Counted from the stretch's first letter, positions 50,093 through 58,568 are shown. The stretch is 64,000 nucleotides of DNA from Streptomyces ureilyticus (GCF_011045025.1 NZ_JAAKZX010000027.1:1-64000), one strand, 5' to 3'. The notes: generated by a model not told the origin, from the sequence alone. Made by a program: numbers and translations.

Positions 50093-50506
50093 CTACGCGG
50101 CCCGCAAGTCGCACCACACGTACTTGCCCCTGTCGCCGCCGCGCCTGAGCGGATGCCAGCCCCAGTCATCGGCGCAGGCCCGGACGAGTTCGAGCCCGCG
50201 GCCCGCCTCCGCGTCCACGGCGTGAGCCAACTCCCGTGGGGGCGGCGGCGGTTCGGGGTCGGCGTCCCAGGCCTCGATGCGTAGGACTCCGTCCCGCCAG
50301 TGCAGGCGCAGGGACGCGGGCCCTTTCGTGTGCCGTACGGAGTTGGAGACGAGCTCGGTTACCAGCAGCTCGGCGACTTCGGTGAGCCGGATGAGCCCGT
50401 GGATGGTGAGGATCAGGCGCAAGGTGCGCCGGCAGACGGTTACGGCTCGGACGTCATGCGGGATGTGGAGCGTGTACTCCCAGGGCTCGTCCATGGGTTT
50501 GGGCAT
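50093..50506 (-). CDS. HATPase_c anti-sigma-factor-like kinase
   Basis: 137 residues of the RsbW/SpoIIAB-like single-domain ATPases common in Streptomyces. N box is ELLVTELVSNSVRHT; G1 region IEAWDADPEPP; G2 AGRGLELVRACADDWGW. No sensor or phosphorylation domain. ATG 50506 follows GGAG. Divergent from an XRE regulator and part of a regulatory trio. Confidence 0.88.
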   Translation of the reverse strand: MPKPMDEPWEYTLHIPHDVRAVTVCRRTLRLILTIHGLIRLTEVAELLVTELVSNSVRHTKGPASLRLHWRDGVLRIEAWDADPEPPPPPRELAHAVDAEAGRGLELVRACADDWGWHPLRRGGDRGKYVWCDLRAA

Positions 50507-50660
50507 GTGTGAACTCCATTTGATGGAAGGCGAGTTGTCGAGAGGGTGCAACGGAAGACGGGCGATGGCTCGGCCGCAGCCGTCACGGCATGACGGAGCG
50601 GTGCACTTTCGGAGCCCCGAGGTTCCGTTGCGTGTGCGACGCATCACCGACGGTAGACCT

Positions 50661-50670
50661 CTAAATTTAG
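50661..50670. promoter_or_regulatory. AT-rich palindrome in divergent promoter
   Basis: CTAAATTTAG, a perfect 10-bp palindrome in a locally AT-rich patch 76 bases before the XRE gene. It could be the operator of that regulator or a promoter element. Confidence 0.35.
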
Positions 50671-50745
50671 GTATCGCAAGTCGTTGCCGTAACCTGACGC
50701 CCGAACGAGTCACTCAGGCAGGCGAGTTGAACAGAGGAGCCCTGG

Positions 50746-51597
50746 ATGGCATTGCGGAGCCGCCCGACCGCTCGGCAGCTGCGTCTGGGTGCCGAGCTGC
50801 GCAGAATGCGCGAGGCGGCAGGCATGACGGCACGGGAGACGGCGGCACTTCTCGGAGTGAACTCCACACAGATGACCCACATCGAGTCCGCCCTCACCGG
50901 CGTGAGTGAAGTACGCCTGCGCCGCCTGGCGACCCTGTACGCCTGCCTCGACGAAGCCCTGATCGACGGGCTGGTAAAGATGGCCATCGACAGGACACGT
51001 GGCTGGTGGGAGGAGTTCCGCGGGATCCTGCCCTCCCCTTTCCTGGACCTGTCGGAGTTGGAGCACCATTCCACGTCCCGGCGCGATGTGGACTTCCTCC
51101 ACGTACCCGGGCTGCTCCAGACAGAGGACTACGCACGTGCCCTCTTCTCGTTCACGACCCCCGAACTCTCAGAAAGCGAACTGGATTCGTGGGTAAGCCA
51201 CAGGATGCGGCGTCGCGCAGTCCTCGAAGGGCCCCAGCCGACCCCCTACGAAACGGTGATCCACGAATCGGCACTACGGATCAGAGTCGGCGACCGCACT
51301 GCGATGCGGGTCCAGCTCACCAGAATCCTGGAACTATCCGAAGCGGACCACGTGACAGTACGCGTCATCCCCTACGACCTGGATGGGTTCGCCGGCGCCG
51401 GAAGCGCCATGGTGTACATGGGCGGCACAGTGCCCCGTTTGGACACAGTCGTGCGTGACGCACCGTATGGCACGGCGTTCATCGACGCCGAAGCCCAACT
51501 CGACCGCCTTCGAACGCTCTTCCGTAAGGTAGAGAGCGTGTCATTCGAGCCCGAGCGGTCGCGTGACTTCATCCACCGCTTGGCCAAGGAACTGTGA
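50746..51597 (+). CDS. XRE-family regulator with DUF5753 domain
   Basis: 283 residues. Helix-turn-helix at about 13-65 (LGAELRRMREAAGMTARETAALLGVNSTQMTHIESALTGVS). The rest is DUF5753: FLHVPGLLQTEDYARALF, VIHESALRIRVGDRTAMRVQL, VRVIPYDLDGFAG. Such proteins (BldD-unrelated, WhiJ-like) pair with DUF397 proteins; the next gene is one. The DUF397 gene start lies just past this stop. Confidence 0.92.
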   Translation: MALRSRPTARQLRLGAELRRMREAAGMTARETAALLGVNSTQMTHIESALTGVSEVRLRRLATLYACLDEALIDGLVKMAIDRTRGWWEEFRGILPSPFLDLSELEHHSTSRRDVDFLHVPGLLQTEDYARALFSFTTPELSESELDSWVSHRMRRRAVLEGPQPTPYETVIHESALRIRVGDRTAMRVQLTRILELSEADHVTVRVIPYDLDGFAGAGSAMVYMGGTVPRLDTVVRDAPYGTAFIDAEAQLDRLRTLFRKVESVSFEPERSRDFIHRLAKEL

Positions 51598-51605
51598 GGC
51601 GAGGC

Positions 51606-51809
51606 ATGACCACTCCAGACACCTGGCAGAAGTCCTCCTTCTCAGGCGGCGGTGAAGGCAACGCCTGCGTCGAACTCGCTGCCACCCCCACCACCATCCA
51701 CCTCCGCGAAAGCGACACCCCCACCACCCAACTCACCACCACCCCCACCCCGCTGGCCAACCTCCTCCGCTCCATACGCTCCGGAGCCCTGGCCACACCT
51801 TCGACGTAA
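51606..51809 (+). CDS. DUF397 small protein
   Basis: 67 residues; WQKSSFSGGGEGNACVELA is the DUF397 signature, followed by IHLRESDTP. Codon use becomes Thr/Pro-rich in the middle (long ACC runs). Forms the WhiJ-type pair with the upstream XRE regulator, which it probably modulates. A GTG 4 codons upstream is an alternative start overlapping the XRE stop. Confidence 0.9.
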   Translation: MTTPDTWQKSSFSGGGEGNACVELAATPTTIHLRESDTPTTQLTTTPTPLANLLRSIRSGALATPST

Positions 51810-51837
51810 CCGCAACGGGCCCCTCCGCCGGGGCACC

Positions 51838-51892
51838 GGTCCGCGAAAAGCCTGAACACTTCCCAGGGAAGTGTTCAGGCTTTTCGCGGACC
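51838..51892. terminator. 55-bp perfect palindrome, bidirectional terminator
   Basis: Two perfect 27-base arms (GGTCCGCGAAAAGCC... ) around a single centre base at 51865. Inner AAAAG/CTTTT blocks lie near the base of the stem on each strand. It is between the convergent DUF397 gene and the double-glycine peptide gene, so it can end transcripts from both. Confidence 0.88.
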
Positions 51893-51903
51893 TTCGTCAG
51901 CAA

Positions 51904-52107
51904 TCAGTGAGCGGCAGCGTGAACGCTCACGCCCGCCACGACACCGTCGGCCGAGGCCACGGCAAAGGCGTCGGCGCAGAGGTCGACGTTGACAGGTCCG
52001 GCCTGGAGAAGGCCACCGCCGGACACACCGCCCGCGAGGCCGCCGGACACGTTGTCCAGGCCGGCGTCGGAGAGCTCTGCGGTTTCAACCTGGGGGGTGA
52101 AGTTCAT
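51904..52107 (-). CDS. Small peptide with double-glycine leader (possible RiPP precursor)
   Basis: 67 residues. The leader reads MNFTPQVETAELSDAGLDNV then SGG; the acidic ELSD...LDNVSGG pattern is typical of leaders cut after GG by peptidase-containing ABC transporters. The remaining 44 residues are Gly/Ala/Val-rich with one Cys (VDLCADAF) and end HAAAH. No modifying enzyme or C39 transporter is nearby. GAAGGGAAA precedes the ATG. A longer in-frame N terminus exists but lacks leader logic. Exported or modified product is inference. Confidence 0.6.
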   Translation of the reverse strand: MNFTPQVETAELSDAGLDNVSGGLAGGVSGGGLLQAGPVNVDLCADAFAVASADGVVAGVSVHAAAH

Positions 52108-52600
52108 GGCGCGCGTTTCCCTTCGGAGGTGAATTTCTCGATGGCGGAGTTCGCCCGATTCCCAAAAACCGGGAACCATTCCCGGCAACTCACGCCGTGC
52201 GCAGGATCAAAGCACGCCTACGAATGCACGACCAGCCGCTCCCTGCCCCTGCGGGGCTCATTCCGATGCCCAACTCCACACCCGTGACGACCAACTCACC
52301 GAATACACCAACTCCTTCACACACCCGTTCACGCCGCTGCACGCACAACAGTTGCCACCAGGTTTCCAAGCCGGACATCCACCCGCCAAAGCCTCATGCC
52401 GCAAAACAGGTGTGACAGATATTCAGGTTCCGCATGACCTCCCGGTGAATGCTGTGCAGGTTTCCCAGATCTTCCGCCGCTGCCCGACGGATCACCTGCG
52501 TCAACGCCACAAGCCCCGCCTGTCAGACCGATGCGGTACTTTCACACGTACGTTCTGAAGAGTCCGTAGCCGCCACGCACATCACAGGGGGATCGAAGAC
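52108..52600. other. Divergent region with one small ORF
   Basis: 493 bases between the peptide gene and the WXG-like gene. Lower GC than surroundings. Contains a 38-codon minus-strand ORF (52394-52510). Nothing else recognisable. Confidence 0.5.
52394..52510 (-). CDS. Possible 38-aa protein with CxxC
   Basis: GTG start, 38 codons, TGA. The product begins MALTQVIRRAAAEDLGNLHS and ends with a Cys-His-Thr-Cys pair followed by FAA. Residue mix (alternating Leu/Ile/Val and charged residues) suggests an amphipathic helix. GC at third positions is moderate. The ribosome binding site (AGGCGGGG) is close to the start. Same strand and 287 bases upstream of the double-glycine peptide gene. Confidence 0.35.
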   Translation of the reverse strand: MALTQVIRRAAAEDLGNLHSIHREVMRNLNICHTCFAA

Positions 52601-52939
52601 ATGGCCAAGCCCGACCTCGCGCTTCCGCTCACTGAGATGGAGGACTACGGGAGCCGGCTGCGTGACATCAAGCAGCGTATGAACCACACCAAGAAGCTCT
52701 TCGAGTCCTACCGGGACGACGTGGGCGACGGTGGGGTGTACGACAAGCTCGAAGAGTTCGAGTCGAACTGGGAGGACGGCCGCGAGGACATCAACCAACA
52801 GCTCGATGCCCTGGCCAGCATGTCCGACGCCATTGTCCGCGAGTTCAAGAAGGTCGACGACGACCTGGCGAAGAAGGCCCGCGATGGCGTGAAGACGAAG
52901 GAGAAGGGCGGGGGCGGAAAGGGCGGCGGCGACAAGTAG
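52601..52939 (+). CDS. WXG100-like helical protein
   Basis: 112 residues, almost all alpha-helical: helix 1 about 8-45 (MEDYGSRLRDIKQRMNHTKKLFESYRDD), turn with NWEDG near 64, helix 2 to about 98, and a Lys/Gly tail (KEKGGGGKGGGDK). Size, two-helix hairpin and central Trp recall ESX/WXG100 substrates, though the motif is W-E-D-G rather than W-x-G. It is 95 bases upstream of a Ser/Thr kinase. CAGGGGGATCG precedes the ATG. Confidence 0.65.
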   Translation: MAKPDLALPLTEMEDYGSRLRDIKQRMNHTKKLFESYRDDVGDGGVYDKLEEFESNWEDGREDINQQLDALASMSDAIVREFKKVDDDLAKKARDGVKTKEKGGGGKGGGDK

Positions 52940-53034
52940 GCCGCCCCGCAGGACCCCGGCCGCGACCTCCCTGGAGTGGGCAACCGTCACTTCCGTAACA
53001 TGGCCAGTCCATGCCAACGGGGAGGGACGCACCC

Positions 53035-54900
53035 ATGCAGGACCTGGCGCCGGACGACGCCCGTGAGATAGCCGGTTACCGACTTCAGGGGCGCTTGGGC
53101 GAAGGCGGCATGGGGGTCGTGTACCTGTCGCACACGCGGGGCGGGCAGCCGGTGGCGCTGAAGGTCGTCAGGCGGGAGTACGCGCAGGACCCGGAGTTCC
53201 GGCGGCGCTTCACCCAGGAGGTCACCTCCGCCCGCCGCGTGCAGGGCCCCTACACCGCGCCGGTGCTGGACAGTTACACCGACGGCCCCGAGCCCTGGCT
53301 CGCCGTCAGCTACGTACCCGGGCCCTCCCTCGCCTCCGCCGTGTACGAGCACGGAGTGCTGCCGCTGCGTACGGTGTTGCAGCTGACCGCGGGCATCGCC
53401 GAGGCCCTCCAGACCATCCACGCGGCCGGCGTCATCCACCGCGACCTCAAGCCCTCCAACGTGCTGCTGGCCTCCGACGGACCGCGCGTCATCGACTTCG
53501 GTATCGCCCGCGCCGCCGACACCACCGCCCTGACCGGCACGGACGTACGACTCGGCACACCCGCCTACATGGCGCCCGAGCAGGCCATGGGCGGCGAGGT
53601 CACCCCTGCCCTGGACCTCTTCGCGCTCGGCCTGATCGCATACTTCGCGGCAACCGGCCGCCATCCGTTCGGCGACGGCGCCTCGCAGGCACTGCTCTAC
53701 CGGATCGTCTCCACCGAGCCCGATCTGAGCGCCTGCCCCGAGGAACTGCGCGGCATCGTGGCCGCCTGCCTCGCCAAGGACCCCGCTGCCAGGCCGACAC
53801 CGGCGCAGCTCATCGAAGCCTGCAACACCCTTGCCGGTACAGGGGGTTTGGTGCGTCACGAGGGCTGGTGGCTGCCGCCGGCCGTCGCGCAGCAGATCGC
53901 CCAGCAGGAGCAGACGATGCGCCTGCACTCGGCTCCCGCCGCTCCCGCCGCCCCGGCTCCGGCTCCGGGCGCCCCCGCCCCCGTCGCGCCGCAGGCGTAC
54001 CCGGTACCCACGCAGCCCGGCCTCGCCCCGGATGCCGCCTTCGCGGCAGCGGCCCCGACGCGCCCCGCGCACTCTCCGGCCGAGGGCTTCATGGCCTCCG
54101 TGCCCACCGCACCTGCCTATGCGCCGCCCTCCGCGCACCCGTCCACCGCGTCGGCTCCGGCCGCCAAACGGCGTCGTACACCACTGATCGCGGCGCTCGC
54201 TGTCGTAGGTGTACTGGCCGTCAGCGGGGGTTCCATCGCCGCGTACCAGCTGATGGCGGACGACAACTCCGAGGGCGGCAGCTCGGCGTCCGGCAACTCC
54301 AAGTCCGGTTCCGAGGTGGCGGACGGATCCGGCAGCGGTGACAGCGGGGCCAGCGCTGAAGCGGGCGCGCCGGCGGGCAAGGCGGCGCCGAAGACGGAGG
54401 CGGGGTGGCAGGTCAGCGCGCAGAACAAGAATCTGGTTTTCCGGGCTCCGAAGTTCGATCCAAACGGCGAGGACGTCGGACTCCGCGCGCAGTGCAGGCC
54501 GTCGGACATCACCATTCTCGACATCGACGATCTCGGTGTCGAAATCAACCAGGGCTTCAGGCCGACTACCGGTGGTCGGCTCACCTACACGGACTGCGCG
54601 GAGCCCATCGACGGTAACGGCATCAACCTCGCCGACGACGGCGGTTCCTACAGCACCATCGCCGAGCGCCGCCCCTCCCCCAGCGCATGCCGGGACGCCG
54701 CGCAAAAGGCCGACCTTCCCAACCCCATTCCAGTGAGCAAGATCAGGGACGACTCACTGCTCAAGGCGAACACCGGCATCTGCATCGCATCCAGCGAAGG
54801 CGCCGTCACTCACCTCTGGATCACACGGATCAACAAGGAACCAGAGAACGACAACCTCAGCACCTACGTGCTCACGGCCACCCAGTGGAAGCCCGAGTAA
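53035..54900 (+). CDS. Membrane Ser/Thr protein kinase
   Basis: 621 residues. N-terminal kinase domain: GRLGEGGMGVVYLS, VALKVV (Lys), HRDLKPSN, VIDFGIAR, YMAPEQ. Then a Pro/Ala-rich linker (about 295-380), one membrane helix near 385-405 (PLIAALAVVGVLAVSGGSIAAYQL), and an extracellular domain of about 200 residues with four or more Cys, no PASTA. The ATG at 53035 is used because GGGAGGGA lies 9 bases upstream; another ATG 8 codons earlier is possible. The outside domain may sense a signal. Confidence 0.93.
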   Translation: MQDLAPDDAREIAGYRLQGRLGEGGMGVVYLSHTRGGQPVALKVVRREYAQDPEFRRRFTQEVTSARRVQGPYTAPVLDSYTDGPEPWLAVSYVPGPSLASAVYEHGVLPLRTVLQLTAGIAEALQTIHAAGVIHRDLKPSNVLLASDGPRVIDFGIARAADTTALTGTDVRLGTPAYMAPEQAMGGEVTPALDLFALGLIAYFAATGRHPFGDGASQALLYRIVSTEPDLSACPEELRGIVAACLAKDPAARPTPAQLIEACNTLAGTGGLVRHEGWWLPPAVAQQIAQQEQTMRLHSAPAAPAAPAPAPGAPAPVAPQAYPVPTQPGLAPDAAFAAAAPTRPAHSPAEGFMASVPTAPAYAPPSAHPSTASAPAAKRRRTPLIAALAVVGVLAVSGGSIAAYQLMADDNSEGGSSASGNSKSGSEVADGSGSGDSGASAEAGAPAGKAAPKTEAGWQVSAQNKNLVFRAPKFDPNGEDVGLRAQCRPSDITILDIDDLGVEINQGFRPTTGGRLTYTDCAEPIDGNGINLADDGGSYSTIAERRPSPSACRDAAQKADLPNPIPVSKIRDDSLLKANTGICIASSEGAVTHLWITRINKEPENDNLSTYVLTATQWKPE

Positions 54901-54906
54901 CGACGG

Positions 54907-55389
54907 TCAGCCGACCTGGTTCTCCGCCACCGCCTGGCCATGGACGATCACGTCTCCGCCGTACAACATGCCCGTGAAGACCGGGGAGTACGTGAGCTGG
55001 ACCTCGACCTCCACCTCGTCCGCGTTCGCGGCCACGCAGTGCGTGGCGCCGATGTCCGCGCCGGACATGCCCATCTCGTTGGCGAAGGCCTTCACGCGGG
55101 CGTTGCAGTTCTCGAAGAGGATCGGGGCGGGGCCGGCTTGGTTGTCGTAGAGGGCTTCGAGGTCGATGTCCTGGGCGGCGTAGCGGGCGGCCTGTTCCGC
55201 GATGTCGGCGGCACGTTCCCGCTTGGAGATCGACAGGCCGCCGTCGATGACGAAGGCCGACAGGGACAGGAACACGAGCGCGAAGATGATGACCGCGCCG
55301 GCGCCCGAGCCCCGGTCGTCCATCCGGGCCCGGCGGGCCGCAATCCATACACGCGCATCCCATCCGCGTACAGCAGAGCGCAGCGTCAC
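54907..55389 (-). CDS. TadG-like pilus assembly protein
   Basis: 160 residues. RGSGAGAVIIFALVFLSLSAFVIDGGLSISKRERAADIAEQAARYAAQDID is the TadG_N / Flp-associated helix. The +5 Glu seen in the two TadE-like proteins is absent here. Last gene of the tad operon; its GTG overlaps the preceding stop by 4 bases. Its stop is 6 bases from the convergent kinase stop. Confidence 0.82.
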   Translation of the reverse strand: MTLRSAVRGWDARVWIAARRARMDDRGSGAGAVIIFALVFLSLSAFVIDGGLSISKRERAADIAEQAARYAAQDIDLEALYDNQAGPAPILFENCNARVKAFANEMGMSGADIGATHCVAANADEVEVEVQLTYSPVFTGMLYGGDVIVHGQAVAENQVG

Positions 55390-55838
55390 GCCGTCCTCCG
55401 GAGCGGGTCGAGCGGCGAGCTGAAGCTGGCCGTCAGCGTCGTGGGGATGTCCACGCCGATCATCGCGAGGCCACGTATCTCGCAGCTCACCTCGACCGTG
55501 AAGATCGTGTCGGGTACGAAGCCCTCACTGGTCTGGTTCACCGTCACCGGGCCCGCGCAGACGTCATCGAGGTTGGCCTCCGCGGCTTTTCGCGCCTCCG
55601 CCATGGCCGTGGCGTGGTCCTTCTGGATCGAACCCGCGCGCGCCGCGTCCCGTGCGGCCCCGTCCAAGGCCCCCCGCCCGTCCACCACTTGCCCGAAGGC
55701 CACCAGAAGGAGGATGAACATGATCATCACGGGAGCGAGGATCACCACCTCGATCGTGGACAGCCCACGGTCCCGGTCCCGGGAAGCCAGGACCCGCACC
55801 CGAGCCCGTACAAATGCGAGCGTGCCGAAAGAGCGCAC
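55386..55838 (-). CDS. TadE-like pseudopilin
   Basis: 150 residues. RGLSTIEVVILAPVMIMFILLLVAFGQ shows a prepilin-type Gly with Glu at +5, followed by the hydrophobic helix. One disulfide possible (CAGPV and SCEIRG). Two-base spacing from the upstream TadE-like gene. Minor pilin role inferred. Confidence 0.88.
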   Translation of the reverse strand: MRSFGTLAFVRARVRVLASRDRDRGLSTIEVVILAPVMIMFILLLVAFGQVVDGRGALDGAARDAARAGSIQKDHATAMAEARKAAEANLDDVCAGPVTVNQTSEGFVPDTIFTVEVSCEIRGLAMIGVDIPTTLTASFSSPLDPLRRTA

Positions 55839-56285
55839 CTAGTCCACGTCCTCCACGAACCGCTCCACCGGCCCCGACGACTCCGCGTGCACCGTGAAAT
55901 CAAGGCCGGGAAAGACCGTCGGCACCTTGGCCGTGATCTCCACACCCACCGTGTTCTCCTCCGGCTGGAGCATCGTCACGTCGGGAGCGAGGACCAACTG
56001 CGGTCCCAGCTGCTCGATATAGCTGTCGACCACGTCCTGCGCCTCGCCCCGCCAGGCGCCCGGCTGTTCGTCGGCCGTCGCGCGCGCCTTCCGCGCGCCC
56101 GCCTGTGCCGCCGCCTGGGCCACATGATCGGCGAAGAAGTACAGCGCGAACTGCACCGTCGCGAAGATCATGAAGAAGAGTACGGGCGTGAGCAGCACGA
56201 ACTCGATCGCGGTCATGCCGGAGTCGCCGCGGGCGGAGGCGGCCTCCACCCGGCGGCGTACCCAGCGTCGTACGCTCACCAGCAA
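55839..56285 (-). CDS. TadE-like pseudopilin
   Basis: 148 residues. SGMTAIEFVLLTPVLFFMIFATVQFALYFF again has Gly then Glu at +5. The following AQAAAQAGARKARA helix and beta-rich C-terminal part are typical of TadE. Adjacent to the Flp-type pilin gene. Confidence 0.9.
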   Translation of the reverse strand: MLVSVRRWVRRRVEAASARGDSGMTAIEFVLLTPVLFFMIFATVQFALYFFADHVAQAAAQAGARKARATADEQPGAWRGEAQDVVDSYIEQLGPQLVLAPDVTMLQPEENTVGVEITAKVPTVFPGLDFTVHAESSGPVERFVEDVD

Positions 56286-56312
56286 CCCCGTATGGATGTG
56301 AAATGGAAGAAA

Positions 56313-56564
56313 TCAGCAGGTGCTGCCCGCGTCCGCACCTTCGATGCAGTCCTTCACCTTGTTGGCGCCAGTGTCCAGCGCCCCGTTGATGATCGCGGCG
56401 ACCGCGCCGACGATCGCCACGACGACCGCCGAAATGATCACCCACTCCACCGCGGAGGCCCCCCGGTCGAGCTCGCCGGAGCGGGCGCGCTGCACCCTCC
56501 CCTGGAGGAAGGTGATCAGGAAGTCCACCCCCGGGATCCCGGTGTTGAAGTTCCGTCCGTTCAT
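56313..56564 (-). CDS. flp: Flp-type major pilin
   Basis: 83 residues. RGASAVEWVIISAVVVAIVGAVAAII: cleavage expected after Gly, Glu at +5 and Trp where most Flp pilins have Tyr. Leader is unusually long (about 43 residues) with a hydrophobic FLITF block. Short C terminus with two Cys (KDCIEG, GSTC). ATG 56564 follows GAGAGGAC. Confidence 0.85.
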   Translation of the reverse strand: MNGRNFNTGIPGVDFLITFLQGRVQRARSGELDRGASAVEWVIISAVVVAIVGAVAAIINGALDTGANKVKDCIEGADAGSTC

Positions 56565-56598
56565 GGTGAGTTGTCCTCTCAGAAGGTAGTGGTCGGCT

Positions 56599-57519
56599 TC
56601 AGACCTGGAACACACGCATCGCGGCGGGGAAAATCAGGAACACCAGGAACCCCCCGCACAGCAGAAGTTGGGCCACAAGCATCGACTGCGACTTCTCCCC
56701 CGCACTGCCCTCGATATCGGCGAGTTCGCGGTGCCGCATCGTCTCGGCACGTGAGGCGAGGGACTCGCGGACCTTCGCGCCGTCGTCCGCGACGAGCGCC
56801 AACGAGGCCGACAGGTCCTTGAGTTCCTCGACGCCCAGCTCCTCGCCGAGCGAGCCGAGCGCCTGCCACTGGCTGATGCCGGTGATCCGGGCGTCGGACA
56901 GCGCGTTGCGGATCCGCTGGGTCGCCCAGCCGTCCGAAATCTCGGCGGCGGCCATCAGGGCCTCCGGGAGACCCCGGCCGCCGGCCAGGCTCATCGACAC
57001 CAGGTCCAGGTACGCGCCGATCACGCGCCGCAGGTCACGCCGTTTGTCGGCCGCGTCCCGCCGCACCTCCAGATCCGGCAGGAAGAAGAAGAGAACCGCG
57101 AAGAGCAGCGCCAGCCAGACCGGGATGATCGGACTGCGGCCCACTCCCAGCGTCCACACCACGGCGAACAGGAGCGGCCCGAAGAACAGACCCGCCGCCC
57201 CCAGCAGGACCTTCGTCGCGAGGAACTTCTCCCAACTCCGGTCCAGGACAGCGAGATCCGCCCGCAGCGACCGCTGCTCCCAGCCCTGCTGCATATAGAA
57301 CTCGGCGACGCGCTGGCCCACTCCGGCCCGCATGCTGCCCAGCCGCCCCGCGTCGGCGGTGCGGTGCGAGGACTCGTACGCCGCGCCCCGCGCCCGCATC
57401 GCGTCGATGCGCGCGACCTGGGAAACGGCGCTGCGCTTCGACGGCATCAGCGCCCGTACGAGGGCGTAGACGCCCAGGCCCAGAACGGCGCCGATCACGA
57501 TCGGCATGGTCAGATCCAT
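56599..57519 (-). CDS. tadC: TadC inner-membrane protein
   Basis: 306-residue T2SS F-family platform protein. Helices at the N terminus, in the middle (LGAAGLFFGPLLFAVVWTLG) and at the C terminus (LLLCGGFLVFLIFPAAMRVF). LDLVSMSLAGGRGLPEALMAAAE is the conserved T2SSF segment. TGATG junction with tadB. Confidence 0.92.
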   Translation of the reverse strand: MDLTMPIVIGAVLGLGVYALVRALMPSKRSAVSQVARIDAMRARGAAYESSHRTADAGRLGSMRAGVGQRVAEFYMQQGWEQRSLRADLAVLDRSWEKFLATKVLLGAAGLFFGPLLFAVVWTLGVGRSPIIPVWLALLFAVLFFFLPDLEVRRDAADKRRDLRRVIGAYLDLVSMSLAGGRGLPEALMAAAEISDGWATQRIRNALSDARITGISQWQALGSLGEELGVEELKDLSASLALVADDGAKVRESLASRAETMRHRELADIEGSAGEKSQSMLVAQLLLCGGFLVFLIFPAAMRVFQV

Positions 57520-58568
57520 CAGCGACGCACCCCCTCTTCCGACGGCGCCAGCGACTGAGCCGGCCCCGACGGCTGCGACTGGGCCGGCATTCGGGGACGT
57601 ACGAACTGGACCGCCGCCTCGTCCCGGACCAGGAACCTTTCCGGCGTCTCGATCGTCGACAGCTTGCGCAGCCACCAGAAGCCGAGCGCGAACAGGCCGC
57701 AGACACAGGCGAGTACGAGCTGCCCGATCGCCGTGCCGTACGGCTCGACGAACTCACGGTTGAAGATGGACAGGCCGAGCACGAAGGAGATCGAGACGGC
57801 GACAACGATCTGTACGGACCGCCGCGTCGACGCCCGCTGCGCCATGACGCGCTGCCGCATGTCGACCTCCTCGCGCGCCGACTTGGCGAGCGCGCCCAGG
57901 ACTTGGCGCAGACCCGGGCCGCGCAGCCGTGCGTTGAGGATGAGCGCGGCGACGATGATGTCGGCGGAGGCGTCGTTGATCTCGTCGGCGAGGTGCTGCA
58001 GGGCCTCGGGCAGCGGCGTACGGGAGCGGAGCCGGTCGACGAGGGCGTCGAGGTGCGGGCGCAGTACGGGAGCGGACGCGCGCGCGGACGCCGGGATGGC
58101 CTGCTCCAGACCGACCGCGCCCGCGATCGTGTCACGCAGTGATTCAGTCCAGGACGCGAGCGCTTCTACGCGGCGCATGGCGGCCTTCTCCTCGGAGGCG
58201 CCGCCGAAGAGCTTGTCCCAGAAGAAGACGAGTACGGCGGCGGCGATACCGGCCACCGCCCACTGGGTGAGCAGCAGGACGACGATTCCGGCGCCGGCCG
58301 CGATCGAACCGCGCTGACCGGCGAACTTGATGAGCTCCCCGGCCCGTTCCCCGGCCTTGTGCTTCTCGTGCTCGGGCTTGGCGGGCAGTCCCCGCACCGC
58401 GACGGCGAACAGCGCGAGTCCGCCGCCGACGGCGACCCCGCACCCCAGCGCGTACAGCACCGTCGTGGAGAAGAGCCCGCCCATGGACCCGAGCGAGCCG
58501 AGCGCGGCAAGCTGCATGGCCGACCCCGTCATCTCCCCCGTCGCGTACGTCATGTCTGTCATCCCCAT
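57519..58568 (-). CDS. tadB: TadB inner-membrane protein
   Basis: 349-residue partner of TadC, T2SS F domain near 155-265 (LASWTESLRDTIAGAVGLEQAI; ADEINDASADIIVAALILNARLRGPGL). Helices flank it. TGATG coupling to tadA upstream and tadC downstream. Confidence 0.92.
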   Translation of the reverse strand: MGMTDMTYATGEMTGSAMQLAALGSLGSMGGLFSTTVLYALGCGVAVGGGLALFAVAVRGLPAKPEHEKHKAGERAGELIKFAGQRGSIAAGAGIVVLLLTQWAVAGIAAAVLVFFWDKLFGGASEEKAAMRRVEALASWTESLRDTIAGAVGLEQAIPASARASAPVLRPHLDALVDRLRSRTPLPEALQHLADEINDASADIIVAALILNARLRGPGLRQVLGALAKSAREEVDMRQRVMAQRASTRRSVQIVVAVSISFVLGLSIFNREFVEPYGTAIGQLVLACVCGLFALGFWWLRKLSTIETPERFLVRDEAAVQFVRPRMPAQSQPSGPAQSLAPSEEGVRR

